Shown here piece after piece: positions 34,997-43,942 of a DNA stretch of 64,000 nt (positions within the stretch are counted from its first letter, which is position 1; each line of letters begins with the position of its first letter). This DNA is from an uncultured Dyadobacter sp. (lineage in GTDB: Bacteria; Bacteroidota; Bacteroidia; Cytophagales; Spirosomataceae). Under the pieces are notes generated by a model. The model saw nothing but the letters and a program-made list of their open reading frames with translations. It made no database searches and was not told the origin of the DNA. The translations under genes and the position numbers were made by a program. The stretch spans positions 111,891 to 175,890 of the forward strand of contig NZ_CAMLSE010000018.1 of the NCBI RefSeq assembly GCF_946482605.1. Direction: 5' to 3'.

Positions 34997-35320
34997 ATGA
35001 GCATTAACGCAAAACATTTGGCCACATTCATTCTGGGGGCCGCTGCGGGAGTGGCAGCACATAAATACCTTCAGACCGAAGAAGGAGAAAAGCTTCTGGA
35101 AGACTTGAAAACGAAGGCGAACAACCTTAAATCCGAAGCCGAAGGGGCCATAGATAAAGCTCCTGAGTATTTCGAAGAACTTAAAACAAAAGGAGCCGAA
35201 ACATTGAAAGGCAATTTTCCCGATGCCGAGGCATTTTTCAAAGACCTTTTCGAGAAGTTTACAGGTAAGGCGCCGGCAACGGAACCAGAGGCTACGCCCA
35301 CCCCTGATCCCATTTCATAA
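34997..35320 (+). CDS. YtxH-like small membrane-anchored protein
   Basis: A 107-residue protein with one N-terminal hydrophobic segment containing G-A-A-A-G-V-A-A, typical of YtxH/general-stress small proteins, followed by a long charged amphipathic helix region and a Pro/Thr-rich tail. Such proteins sit at the inner membrane; function is unclear. It is monocistronic between two terminators. Confidence 0.75.
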   Translation: MSINAKHLATFILGAAAGVAAHKYLQTEEGEKLLEDLKTKANNLKSEAEGAIDKAPEYFEELKTKGAETLKGNFPDAEAFFKDLFEKFTGKAPATEPEATPTPDPIS

Positions 35321-35333
35321 AGTAATCAGATGA

Positions 35334-35374
35334 GGCCGAAGAGCGAGGTTATGCCATGCTCTTCGGCCATTTAT
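35334..35374. terminator. Bidirectional terminator between YtxH-like gene and nudK
   Basis: An 11-bp perfect stem (35334-35344 with 35358-35368) with a 13-base loop lies between two convergent genes. Confidence 0.85.
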
Positions 35375-35958
35375 TTGGCCAGTAATCCATTCAGCTGGGC
35401 ATATTGGATGAGCATGATCGTTTTGGCATCGTTGATTTCACCATTTGCAACCATTTCAGTCGCTTGCTGAAAAGGGATTTCCATCACCTCGATGTTTTCC
35501 TGCTCTGTTTCGCAGCCTCCTCCGTCGCTGACCTTCATGTCATCGGAGTACTCGGCGACAAAGAAATACAAAATCTCGGTTACAGAGCCCGGCGACATGT
35601 AGGCTTCGAATATCTTCCGAACCGATTTTACCTGATAGCCGGTTTCTTCCTCGGTTTCCCTTCTGATGCACTCTTCCGGATTGTCCTTGTCGAGCAGGCC
35701 CGCACATGCTTCGATCATGATGCCGCTGTCGTTGCCATTGGTGTAAGTGGGAAGCCGGAATTGCCTCGTTAGTATCACGGTCTGTTTTTCTGCGTTGTAG
35801 AGCAGAATGGTCGCGCCGTTACCGCGGTCGTAGGCCTCCCGGCTTTGCCGTTCCCAGGATCCGTCCGTACGCTGGTAGTCGAAAGTGTATTTGCGAAGTG
35901 TATACCAATTATCCGACAGTACTTCTTCTGATTCGATTTTGACCCGACTATTTTTCAT
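35371..35958 (-). CDS. nudK: NUDIX hydrolase, GDP-mannose pyrophosphatase NudK type
   Basis: This enzyme hydrolyses GDP-mannose (and possibly ADP-ribose) to a sugar phosphate and NMP. The Nudix box is visible as G-L-L-D-x5[14 protein letters not shown]. The segments [13 protein letters not shown] and [13 protein letters not shown] are nearly identical in pattern to E. coli NudK, as is MSPGSVTE. The 195-residue length fits. With gmd in the window, it may help balance GDP-mannose levels, though the two are 15 kb apart. Confidence 0.9.
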   Translation of the reverse strand: MKNSRVKIESEEVLSDNWYTLRKYTFDYQRTDGSWERQSREAYDRGNGATILLYNAEKQTVILTRQFRLPTYTNGNDSGIMIEACAGLLDKDNPEECIRRETEEETGYQVKSVRKIFEAYMSPGSVTEILYFFVAEYSDDMKVSDGGGCETEQENIEVMEIPFQQATEMVANGEINDAKTIMLIQYAQLNGLLAK

Positions 35959-36102
35959 TGACCAATAGTGATTAAATATGATTATTATTGATCAAATTTA
36001 AGCAAATGTTTCCTGACGGCAAAAAAGAATGAGCGATTGGTGAATGTTTCGGGTTGCGAGTTACTTTGCGGTCCTATTATTGCAACCGACCGTTCGCCTA
36101 TT

Positions 36103-36609
36103 ATGAAACCCGCATTTTATTGGATTGAAAAATACCACCTCCTTCCACACCCTGAAGGTGGCTACTATGCCGAGACTTATCGCGCTCCGGGACAAATCAT
36201 AAAGAGTGCATTGCCTGACCGTTATCGCGGTGACCGGTCGTACTCAACAGCTATATATTTTTTACTTGAATCACACCATTTTTCGGCATTTCACCGCATT
36301 CAATCGGATGAGATGTGGCACTTTTATGCAGGAGAGGCGCTAGAAGTTTTTGTAATTGATCCTGAAACGGGTGCTCTGGAAACTATCCGATTGGGAAGCG
36401 ATCCGGACAGAGGGGAGACGTTCCAGGCGGTGGTACCGGCGGGTTCATGGTTTGGATCAAGGCCGTCGGCGGGAAGTTCCTATGCACTGGTGGGCTGTAC
36501 AGTTGCACCCGGGTTTGATTTCGAAGATTTTGAAATGGCGGACAGAGCTGCTTTGTCGGAAGAATATCCGCAACATGCCGGGCTGATCGCGACACTAACA
36601 AGGGTGTGA
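36103..36609 (+). CDS. DUF985 cupin-family protein
   Basis: A ~168-residue cupin of the DUF985 group. It starts with the H-P-E-G-G-Y-Y-A-E-T-Y-R block, followed by A-I-Y-F-L-L and the W-H-F-Y-A-G-E-A-L-E strand pair, then S-W-F-G-S-R. The ligand and reaction are unknown. The frame is open to 36037, but a TTACTTTG element (36061-36068) resembling a -7 box lies inside that extension, so ATG 36103 is preferred. Confidence 0.85.
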   Translation: MKPAFYWIEKYHLLPHPEGGYYAETYRAPGQIIKSALPDRYRGDRSYSTAIYFLLESHHFSAFHRIQSDEMWHFYAGEALEVFVIDPETGALETIRLGSDPDRGETFQAVVPAGSWFGSRPSAGSSYALVGCTVAPGFDFEDFEMADRAALSEEYPQHAGLIATLTRV

Positions 36610-36625
36610 TCAGCCCGGCAATGCA

Positions 36626-38392
36626 TTAGTAACCTATACTGGTATCGTCCCCGCGAGGATCCGATCCCCCTTCCAGGGAACCGTCGGGCAACACCAGAAT
36701 GCAATCCATTCGGCCGATCGAATTGCGTTGCTGTTCGATGATGTACCCTTTGTCCTGCAACTTTTTGATCGCGTCTGCTGAAAAAGCATTGGCCTCAAAG
36801 GTCGTTTTGTCGGGAAGCCACTGATGGTGAAATTTCAGTGCATTCACGGCCTGCTGCATGGTCATTCCGTGTTCCAGCACATTGAGGATGGTCTGGTATA
36901 CCGAGGTGATGATCGTAGAGCCTCCCGGCGTCCCCACTACCATCAGCAGTTTCCCATTCTTTTCAATAATGGTCGGCGTCATGGAGGAGAGCATGCGTTT
37001 GCCGGGAGCGATGGCATTGGCTTTGTTTCCAATGAGTCCGTACATATTCGGAGCTCCGGCTTTGACACTGAAATCATCCATCTCATTGTTCATGAAAAAG
37101 CCTCCTCCTTTAACAATCACACGGCTTCCGTAGCCACCGTTCAGTGTGGTGGTGACTGAAACTGCGTTTCCTTCTTTATCCACCACAGAGAAATGGGTTG
37201 TTTCCTGGCTTTCGTAGCCAGGAAGCACGCCGCCGCTGATATTTTTGCTGTCGGTGGCCTTGTTCCAGGTAAAGTCGCTCCATCGTTTTTGCAGGTAATC
37301 TTTGCTGATGAGGTCTTCAACCGGCACCTTAACAAAGTCGGGGTCGCCCAGGAATTTGGCGCGGTCGGCATATACCCGTCGTTCCGCCTCGATCATGACC
37401 TGAATGGTGGAGTCGCTGTGCCAGCCCCATTTGCGCAAAGGATGCTGCTCCGTCAGCCGCATGAGTTGCAGCAAAGCTACCCCGCCGCTCGAGGGCGGGG
37501 CCATGGTGATCACCTTGTAATCTTTGTATCCTTCTGTGATCGTTTCGCGCCATTGAGCGTGATAGCCGGCAAGGTCGTTTCTGCTGATAATTCCTTCGCC
37601 ATTGCGGTTGATATCCTTCACGAGGCGCTTTGCGACTTTGCCCGAGTAGAAACCTTCCCGTCCCTTCCGCTGAATGCGGGTGAGCACTTTTGCAAGATCC
37701 TTCTGCACCAGCAAATCTCCGCTAGCCCATTCTTTGCCCGATGGGTTCAGAAAGTACGATGTCCCGGGATTCAACTCCTGAATGTCCTTTTTGACCGCAT
37801 TCAGGCTGCGGGCTTCCCGCTCTGTGAGGATTACACCATTTTTGGCAAGGGCAATGGCGGGCTGCAAGATCTGATTCCAGGGGAGCCGGCCATGTTTCGC
37901 ATGGGCCTGCACCATACCGTCTACCGAACCCGGAACACCGGAGGCGAGGCGCCCCAGGATACTGGCGTTAGGGATCACATTTCCATCTTTGTCCAGGTAC
38001 ATGTCGGCATAACCTTTGCCCGGAGCCTTTTCCCGGAAATCGATGCTGTAACTTTTGCCGTCCTTGTTTCTCAGCACGAGAAAGCCGCCTCCGCCGATAT
38101 TACCCGCGGAAGGGTGTACAACCGCCAATGCAAATTGTACCGCCACGGCGGCATCCACCGCATTACCGCCTGCTTTCAAAATTTCGATTCCCACCTTCGA
38201 TGCTTCCGGATGGGCTGAGGCGACCATTCCGTTATGGGCTATGACGCCCTGGCGGTCGCTGTAAAATGGTTTTTGATTAGGATCGTCGGATAAAAACTGA
38301 TAGAAACCGGTTGACTCCTGAACGGGCTTCTGAGCAAGGGAAATGCCGGGCAATATGCCGGTAAACAGCATTAGTGTATAGCGTAAATTCAT
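36626..38392 (-). CDS. ggt: Gamma-glutamyltransferase
   Basis: A periplasmic N-terminal nucleophile hydrolase that cleaves gamma-glutamyl bonds of glutathione. Residues 1-20 are a signal peptide. The precursor self-cleaves before Thr398 in the T-T-H-F-S-V-V-D block, matching the E. coli Thr391 site. The conserved G-G-G-G-F segment near the start and the P-G-K-R-M-L-S-S-M-T-P motif near residue 460 are intact. It is convergent with the DUF985 gene (16-bp gap) and divergent from the permease. Confidence 0.95.
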   Translation of the reverse strand: MNLRYTLMLFTGILPGISLAQKPVQESTGFYQFLSDDPNQKPFYSDRQGVIAHNGMVASAHPEASKVGIEILKAGGNAVDAAVAVQFALAVVHPSAGNIGGGGFLVLRNKDGKSYSIDFREKAPGKGYADMYLDKDGNVIPNASILGRLASGVPGSVDGMVQAHAKHGRLPWNQILQPAIALAKNGVILTEREARSLNAVKKDIQELNPGTSYFLNPSGKEWASGDLLVQKDLAKVLTRIQRKGREGFYSGKVAKRLVKDINRNGEGIISRNDLAGYHAQWRETITEGYKDYKVITMAPPSSGGVALLQLMRLTEQHPLRKWGWHSDSTIQVMIEAERRVYADRAKFLGDPDFVKVPVEDLISKDYLQKRWSDFTWNKATDSKNISGGVLPGYESQETTHFSVVDKEGNAVSVTTTLNGGYGSRVIVKGGGFFMNNEMDDFSVKAGAPNMYGLIGNKANAIAPGKRMLSSMTPTIIEKNGKLLMVVGTPGGSTIITSVYQTILNVLEHGMTMQQAVNALKFHHQWLPDKTTFEANAFSADAIKKLQDKGYIIEQQRNSIGRMDCILVLPDGSLEGGSDPRGDDTSIGY

Positions 38393-38520
38393 ATAGGAGT
38401 GTTAAGGTTATTGTTGTAATTTATCAAATCCAACCGTTTTTCTTACCTTTTATACCAATTTATTTCAATGGCTGCGGGTCAACCGTTAACTTTTGATTTC
38501 AAACTGTCTGCAAGTTCACC

Positions 38521-39762
38521 ATGAGGTTTTTACGACAAGTATTGGAGAGTTTCCGGTTCGCCTGGGGCGCATTGAAATCGAACATCACCCGCACCATTCT
38601 ATCGCTTCTCGGCGTCACCGTGGGCATCTTTGCGATTGTTGCGGTGTTCACGATCGTCGATTCCCTGGAACGCAGCATCCGGGATAGCCTCAGTTTCATT
38701 GGCGACAAAGTCATCTATGTGCAAAAATGGCCGTGGGGCTTCGGGGGCGAATACCAATGGTGGAAGTATTTCCAGTGGCCGGAACCGACCTACGCAGAAT
38801 ATAAGTACCTGTACGAAAACCTGGAAAGCGCCAGTGCCGTTGCCGTGATGGATTTCCGGGGGAGCACTACATTGAAAAATGGCTCCAACAGTATAAATGC
38901 CCAGATTCAAGGCGTTTCTTATGAGTACAATCTCATATCCGACATTCCTATCCAGACGGGCAGATATTTTATTCCGATGGAAACCAACAATGCCCGGAAT
39001 GTGGCGGTGGTCGGCGCGGACATCGCCGAGGCGCTATTTCCGGGGCAGGACCCGGTGGGAAAAGCATTCAAGCTCTCGGGAAACAAGTTCACGATCGTCG
39101 GTGTGCAGGTGAGGAAGGGAGAGAGCCTGGTCGATTTTGGCGGCAGCCCCGACAAAAACTGCATTATTCCGTTTTCATCATTTTCAAAACTGTTCCAATC
39201 GGGCCGGAGAAGTGCCGACATTGTCGTGAAGGGCTTTCCGAACGATGAGGGCATGAAAGAAGTAGAGGCCGAGATTGTGGGTTTAATGCGGACCAAGCGG
39301 GGCATTAAGCCGCGCGATGGTAACAACTTCTCACTGAACCGGCCCGAAGCGGCGGCTGATGCGATCTCAGGGCTTTTTGCCGTACTTACGCTTGCTGGCT
39401 GGGTCATCGGAAGCTTTTCGATCCTGGTTGGAGGTTTTGGTATTGCCAATATCATGTTTGTATCGGTGAAGGAACGGACCAACCTGATCGGCATTCAGAA
39501 ATCACTCGGGGCAAAAAACTATTCGATCCTCTTTCAATTCCTTTTCGAGGCGGTTATGCTGAGCCTCGTCGGCGGGCTTGTCGGCATATTTCTGGTTTAC
39601 CTGATTTCATTCATCAAGCTCGGCTCGCTCGAAATCCTGCTCACGCCGGGTAACATTCTGCTGGGCCTCGGTGTGTCCAGCATCATAGGAGTGCTGTCGG
39701 GCATTATTCCGGCTATGCTGGCCGCGCGCATGGACCCGGTGATCGCGATCCGGTCGAAATAA
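38521..39762 (+). CDS. ABC transporter permease, MacB/FtsX type
   Basis: A 413-residue inner-membrane protein with one N-terminal helix (about 20-43), a large periplasmic MacB-like core domain, and three C-terminal helices forming the FtsX domain. The conserved F-G-I-A-N-I-M-F-V-S-V-K-E-R-T segment and I-G-I-Q-K-S-L-G-A motif are intact. No ATPase gene (macB-type NBD) is adjacent, so its partner is encoded elsewhere. Whether it is an exporter or a signalling permease is unclear. Confidence 0.88.
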   Translation: MRFLRQVLESFRFAWGALKSNITRTILSLLGVTVGIFAIVAVFTIVDSLERSIRDSLSFIGDKVIYVQKWPWGFGGEYQWWKYFQWPEPTYAEYKYLYENLESASAVAVMDFRGSTTLKNGSNSINAQIQGVSYEYNLISDIPIQTGRYFIPMETNNARNVAVVGADIAEALFPGQDPVGKAFKLSGNKFTIVGVQVRKGESLVDFGGSPDKNCIIPFSSFSKLFQSGRRSADIVVKGFPNDEGMKEVEAEIVGLMRTKRGIKPRDGNNFSLNRPEAAADAISGLFAVLTLAGWVIGSFSILVGGFGIANIMFVSVKERTNLIGIQKSLGAKNYSILFQFLFEAVMLSLVGGLVGIFLVYLISFIKLGSLEILLTPGNILLGLGVSSIIGVLSGIIPAMLAARMDPVIAIRSK

Positions 39763-39825
39763 TAACTAGGAAAAATCAAACTGTTTTGCGAAGTTCGCTT
39801 CCATCACTAACACTGAACCACTATT

Positions 39826-40266
39826 ATGCGTAAATGGGTCATTTTCGCCATTTTTCTGGCTATTGTCTTTGGAATACTATATTACCTCACCTTCGGATAT
39901 TACAGTGAAGGAAAAAGAGGAGGATATGTAACGCGCCTCAGCAACAGGGGTTATTTGTTTAAAACCTATGAAGGAGAGCTGCGGATGGGGGGGATGTTTG
40001 AAGGAGACGGGACGATGAACTCCTCGCAGTGGGTGTTTTCGGTAAGCGGGAAAAATAAAGATGCTATTTCCAAACTGGAAGAAGCAATAAAAAACGGGCA
40101 CAGGGTTTCATTAACCTATGAAGAAAAGTTTTTCCAACTGCCCTGGAACGGAGATACCAAATTTTTTGTGACGAACGTCGAGGTGCTGGAAAGCGGCCGC
40201 GTTGTTCCTGCACAACCGTCCACATTACCGGCGCCCACGCAGATAGACACCACCAAGGTATTATAG
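39826..40266 (+). CDS. Conserved Bacteroidota membrane-anchored protein of unknown function
   Basis: A 146-residue protein with one N-terminal transmembrane helix (about 4-23) followed by a soluble domain with G-Y-L-F-K-T-Y-E-G-E-L and W-V-F-S-V. This pattern matches small proteins common in Bacteroidota, sometimes mislabelled as 6-phosphogluconate dehydrogenase; I see no dehydrogenase motif. The C-terminal ~20 residues are Pro/Thr-rich. It lies 63 bp after the permease gene and may be co-transcribed. Confidence 0.65.
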   Translation: MRKWVIFAIFLAIVFGILYYLTFGYYSEGKRGGYVTRLSNRGYLFKTYEGELRMGGMFEGDGTMNSSQWVFSVSGKNKDAISKLEEAIKNGHRVSLTYEEKFFQLPWNGDTKFFVTNVEVLESGRVVPAQPSTLPAPTQIDTTKVL

Positions 40267-40270
40267 TAAG

Positions 40271-40296
40271 AGCCGGAGCTACCCTCCGGCTTTTTT
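40271..40296. terminator. Terminator between the membrane protein and SUI1 genes
   Basis: An 8-bp perfect stem (40271-40278 with 40284-40291) with a 5-base loop runs into T6. It overlaps the last codons of the convergent SUI1 gene. Confidence 0.8.
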
Positions 40297-40611
40297 CGCT
40301 TTATAGCTTTTCCCGGTCAGCCAAGTAATCACCTTATCCCGGTGGTCACCCTGGATCTGAACTTCTCCATCCTTCACGGTTCCGCCACTTCCACACAATG
40401 CTTTCAACTGTTTGCCGAGCGCTTCCAGGTCGCCCGAACTTCCGATGAATCCCCTGACAACCGTAATGACTTTGCCACCGCCTTTTCTGTCAAGCCAAAC
40501 CCGCAGATCCTGCTGCTGAGGCGTCAGCGTTTCCGGTTCGTCTTCCTGGTCATTGTATTCAAAATCAGGATTGGTAGAAAAAATGATTCCTGAGCGATTC
40601 TTTTTAGACAT
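40279..40611 (-). CDS. SUI1/eIF1-like translation factor (YciH)
   Basis: A 110-residue protein. The C-terminal SUI1 domain shows R-K-G-G-G-K-V-I-T-V-V-R-G-F and L-K-x-L-C-G-S-G-G-T-V-K-D-G-E-V-Q-I-Q-G-D-H, the canonical eIF1/YciH blocks. An acidic N-terminal stretch precedes it. Bacterial members may affect initiation fidelity. It is convergent with the membrane protein gene and shares its terminator. Confidence 0.93.
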   Translation of the reverse strand: MSKKNRSGIIFSTNPDFEYNDQEDEPETLTPQQQDLRVWLDRKGGGKVITVVRGFIGSSGDLEALGKQLKALCGSGGTVKDGEVQIQGDHRDKVITWLTGKSYKAKKAGG

Positions 40612-40644
40612 AGTTTTAAATGTTATGAGCGTCGGTGCATTCCG

Positions 40645-41520
40645 TCAAAGGATTACATGTAAACTTCCGGGCTTGATGATCACCTCAATCCTGTTCGTAT
40701 CCAGCTGCATGGGTTCTCCGTCGTAATGGATCATCGGCGGCGTTTCGGTTTCTACAACCGCCCGCGTGGCTCTTTCGTAATCGATGAATCTGGATTGTTT
40801 CAATTGTTTGGTAAACAAACCATAGGCCAGGGCAGTACCGTACCACTGCGGGAAAGGTTTAATGGTGCATATATCGAGCAGACCGTCTTGGAGGCTGGCC
40901 TGCGGCGCTACCCAGGCGTTGTTCCCGAACTGGCCCGCATTAGCAAACGACAGCGAGAACGCCCGCATATTCGCGCCATTGAGTTTGAATGGCTGAGGTT
41001 TGTACGACCAGTAAGCACGAAAGGAAACTTTGACATAAGTGGCTAACCCCCGTGCCTTCTGCTTGCTGAACAAGTGTCCGACGTACGCGTCGAAGCCCAT
41101 GCCTGCGGTGCAAAAAAACGGGATGCCATTCAGTTCGGCGCTGTCTATGGTGGCTGCCTTTCCTTCAAAAAGCCTTGTCAATGCAGCATCGAGGGTTAGC
41201 GGCAAGCCGAGGTGCCGCGCGAGGCCGTTGCCTGAGCCCAGGGGCAGGATACCCAGCGGAATGCCGCTGCCGACCAACGGTTTGCCTATTTCATTCACCG
41301 TTCCATCTCCACCGACAGCGACAATTGCCTTCCATTTTTCGGAATGCATATGCTTGCTGACCAGCTCGGTCGCGTGAGCGGGCTCTTCCGTGAATAGTAC
41401 CTGGGCTGTTCCAGCATACTTTTTAGCTACGGAGTGGATCTTTTCCCGTACCGCTATGCTATTTCTCCCGATAGACGTTCCCGAGTTGGGGTTCAATATG
41501 AATAAGTAAGGGTGGGTCAC
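40645..41520 (-). CDS. Diacylglycerol kinase-family lipid kinase
   Basis: A ~291-residue enzyme with the DAGK/sphingosine-kinase catalytic domain: N-P-N-S-G near the start, then the nucleotide-binding V-G-G-D-G-T-V-N-E-I, and G-S-G-N-G-L-A-R. It phosphorylates a membrane lipid. The open frame reaches 41592, but the first ~24 residues are out of character; GTG 41520 places the start directly before the catalytic strand and 4 bp after a 39-codon ORF. Confidence 0.88.
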   Translation of the reverse strand: MTHPYLFILNPNSGTSIGRNSIAVREKIHSVAKKYAGTAQVLFTEEPAHATELVSKHMHSEKWKAIVAVGGDGTVNEIGKPLVGSGIPLGILPLGSGNGLARHLGLPLTLDAALTRLFEGKAATIDSAELNGIPFFCTAGMGFDAYVGHLFSKQKARGLATYVKVSFRAYWSYKPQPFKLNGANMRAFSLSFANAGQFGNNAWVAPQASLQDGLLDICTIKPFPQWYGTALAYGLFTKQLKQSRFIDYERATRAVVETETPPMIHYDGEPMQLDTNRIEVIIKPGSLHVIL

Positions 41521-41524
41521 GGGG

Positions 41525-41644
41525 TCAGGCGAAGAAAAGGAATAAAAGAAGCAGAAACACGATGATGAACAGGTAGTAAAGCCCGTCCACAAAAGGGTAT
41601 TTCTGACGGTCGATTTTCTTGAAGATACTATTAAACATACTCAT
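41525..41644 (-). CDS. 39-residue single-pass membrane micro-protein
   Basis: A short frame reads M-S-M-F-N-S-I-F-K-K-I-D-R-Q-K-Y followed by a ~16-residue hydrophobic stretch ending L-F-L-F-F-A. It predicts one membrane helix with a basic N-terminus. A GCAGG stretch precedes it. Its stop lies 4 bp before the lipid kinase GTG start, so the two are probably co-translated. I do not recognise a family. Confidence 0.5.
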   Translation of the reverse strand: MSMFNSIFKKIDRQKYPFVDGLYYLFIIVFLLLLFLFFA

Positions 41645-41745
41645 ACCTGCTGGATCAGTGGGATTCGGTAACCGCTATTGTTGCTGCGTCGATCTTTCTG
41701 CTATATTTAGAATCGTGAAACGCATTACAAAAATCCATAAAAAAT

Positions 41746-42180
41746 ATGAAAAACTGGCTTTTTGCCCTTATTCTCATGGGCGCAGCCCAAACAGCCATGG
41801 CTCAGTCTTCAAAAGACAAGCAGCAAATACTGGCTATTCTTGACCGGCAGGTCGCCGATTGGAATAAAGGAGACATTACTTCGTTCATGAATGGTTACTG
41901 GGAGTCGGACTCGCTGATGTTTGTGGGCAAAACCGGCATTACCTATGGTTACAAGCGCACATACGAAGGCTATATGAAGCGTTACCCCGACCGGGCGACT
42001 ATGGGTACATTGAAATTCACATTTCTCAACTTTTCATTTCCTGGTAAGGACGTTGCATTTGTAGTGGGGAAATTCCATTTGACAAGACCTGAAAAAGGAG
42101 ATTTGGAAGGACATTATACATTACTATGGCGAAAAATAAAGGGGAAATGGGTGATCGTGTCTGATCACACGAGCAGCTAG
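41746..42180 (+). CDS. Secreted DUF4440 / SnoaL-like protein
   Basis: A 144-residue protein with a signal peptide (residues 1-20, ending A-M-A-Q) and a nuclear-transport-factor-2-like fold, recognisable from Q-V-A-D-W-N-K-G-D-I and the final W-V-I-V-S-D-H-T-S-S strand. Enzymatic activity is not evident. A TATATTTA element resembling a -7 box lies about 40 bp upstream. A strong terminator follows. Confidence 0.82.
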   Translation: MKNWLFALILMGAAQTAMAQSSKDKQQILAILDRQVADWNKGDITSFMNGYWESDSLMFVGKTGITYGYKRTYEGYMKRYPDRATMGTLKFTFLNFSFPGKDVAFVVGKFHLTRPEKGDLEGHYTLLWRKIKGKWVIVSDHTSS

Positions 42181-42184
42181 CAAT

Positions 42185-42223
42185 AAAACGAGCCGGGATT
42201 CTAAAACCCCGGCTCGTTTTATT
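42185..42223. terminator. Bidirectional terminator between DUF4440 gene and lipocalin-like gene
   Basis: A 13-bp perfect stem (42185-42197 with 42208-42220) with a 10-base loop and T/A flanks sits between convergent genes. Confidence 0.88.
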
Positions 42224-42239
42224 TTGATACAAACTATTC

Positions 42240-42719
42240 TTATAATCTTTTGAATGCCAGAACAGCGTTTACAGCAGGTTTGGTGGTATCCGTGTTGGTG
42301 TTGACAACTACCTTTAATTCTGTTGCAGTCTGGGTAAATTTAAAAGACTGGTTGGTAGTGCCCTTGGAAAGTGTGAGTTTATCACCCTCTACTTTCCATT
42401 TGGCCTGGGATATCGGAACGATCGGGTCAATCGTCGAAACGGCCGAGGCGCAATCGGCAGCATTAATGGAATTGTCGGATTTGAAAGTCAGTTTCAGGTC
42501 CAGGTAACAAGGCGCAAGGGTTTTAATAAAATCCAATGCGGGGATCGAAGTTCCGGCAGTTTCCGGTGTAATGCCTGTCAATTGCCAGGTACCTACAATG
42601 GGGTTGTCATCCGGAGTTTGCGGATCGGGGTCCTTATCGTCTTTGCAGGCAACCACTATCGAAAGGACTAACAGGAGTGTAAGGAGAGAGCTTTTGCCGA
42701 AGGCGTAGGCATGTTTCAT
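42240..42719 (-). CDS. Lipocalin-like lipoprotein
   Basis: A 159-residue lipoprotein: hydrophobic leader ending V-V-A-C at Cys25, an acidic Asp/Pro-rich linker, then I-V-G-T-W-Q-L-T-G, the opening of lipocalin-like (DUF4488/lipocalin_4) domains common in Bacteroidota. The C-terminal L-A-F-K-R-L closes the barrel. It is probably envelope-anchored; the ligand is unknown. Confidence 0.78.
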   Translation of the reverse strand: MKHAYAFGKSSLLTLLLVLSIVVACKDDKDPDPQTPDDNPIVGTWQLTGITPETAGTSIPALDFIKTLAPCYLDLKLTFKSDNSINAADCASAVSTIDPIVPISQAKWKVEGDKLTLSKGTTNQSFKFTQTATELKVVVNTNTDTTKPAVNAVLAFKRL

Positions 42720-42817
42720 AAGTTCAGGAGAAAAGTTGAGATCAATAGAGTTGGTAATACGTTAGTTTTAACGTTCAAACTTAGATTAAAAATGCTTTTA
42801 CCGGAAATTTTTATGAC

Positions 42818-43810
42818 TTAGCGGAAAAATTTCAGAAACAGGTCTATCAAATGCCCTGCTGCTGCTTCCGGCAACCTTTTTCCGTCTCTGATGTCCTGCT
42901 CAATGGCTGTGATGTGTTCCTTCGCCATTTCGCTGGCATAGAAGCGGTCCTCCAATGCCTGCCGGATCGCGTCGTGCAGCCAGTCTATCTGCTGCGACCG
43001 CCGGTTTTTTTCGAAGTAGCCGTTAGCCGTTGTTTGAAGGTAATGTGCATGAATAATGTCCCAGACGGTATTCATTCCTTTGGATTCCAGCGCAGAACAG
43101 GTCACCACCTCCACCGGTACGTCGGAATCGTTTTTGGGGAAGTGGTGCAAAGCCTGCCGGTATTCAGTCGCGGCATTGGCGGCGGCTGTTTCATTTCCGC
43201 CGTCCGCTTTATTGATAGCCACACCATCGACCATTTCCATGATCCCTTTTTTAATGCCCTGAAGCTCGTCTCCGGCGCCGGCGAGCATGAGTAGCAGGAA
43301 AAAGTCGGTCATACCTTTAACCAGTGTTTCGGATTGACCGACCCCAACGGTTTCAACGAGAATGACCTCATAGCCGGCTGCTTCACAAAACAATATGGCC
43401 TCGCGCGTATGCCTGGCCACTCCGCCGAGGGAAAGGTTCGCCGCGGACGGGCGTATGTACGCAAGCGGATTTCTGGAAAGCTGCTCCATGCGGGTTTTAT
43501 CGCCGAGAATGCTGCCACCCGACCGCTTGCTGCTGGGGTCAATAGCCAGCACGGCCACGCGCTTGCCGAGCGAGGTAACATATCCTCCGAATGATTCTAT
43601 AAAAGTGCTTTTTCCAACGCCGGGGACTCCGGTAATGCCTATTCTGAGCGATTTTCCGGCGTTGTGCTGCACGTTTTTGAGAATTTCGGCAGCCAGCGCG
43701 CGGTCATCCGTCAGGGTACTTTCCGCCAGGGTAATGGCACGGCTGAGCGTCATCCTGTCGCCGGCAAGAATGCCTTGTATATAGGTTTCGACGGACAGAC
43801 GTTGGCGCAT
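42818..43810 (-). CDS. meaB: MeaB/ArgK-type GTPase chaperone for methylmalonyl-CoA mutase
   Basis: A ~330-residue G-protein that loads and protects B12-dependent mutases. The P-loop G-V-P-G-V-G-K-S-T, the S-K-R-S-G-G-S-I-L-G-D-K-T-R-M switch block and the E-T-V-G-V-G-Q-S-E segment are typical. The frame extends to 43927, but M-R-Q-R-L-S at 43810 fits the family N-terminus better. The mutase itself is not in this window. It is divergent from the M1 aminopeptidase. Confidence 0.9.
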   Translation of the reverse strand: MRQRLSVETYIQGILAGDRMTLSRAITLAESTLTDDRALAAEILKNVQHNAGKSLRIGITGVPGVGKSTFIESFGGYVTSLGKRVAVLAIDPSSKRSGGSILGDKTRMEQLSRNPLAYIRPSAANLSLGGVARHTREAILFCEAAGYEVILVETVGVGQSETLVKGMTDFFLLLMLAGAGDELQGIKKGIMEMVDGVAINKADGGNETAAANAATEYRQALHHFPKNDSDVPVEVVTCSALESKGMNTVWDIIHAHYLQTTANGYFEKNRRSQQIDWLHDAIRQALEDRFYASEMAKEHITAIEQDIRDGKRLPEAAAGHLIDLFLKFFR

Positions 43811-43942
43811 GGGTGTTGCTGAAATGACGGTTCGATGTGAAAGCAGTATGACCGGCAAAATTGAAACTTTTTGTCTTAAAAAAGGCGAAAAGGTGTATAT
43901 TGCTCGTTTACAACCCAATATTTTCAATTTTTAATCATTATA

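Noticed and set aside
37193..38218. 341-codon open frame antisense to ggt
   Set aside because: It is antisense to a clear GGT gene and lacks any domain pattern.
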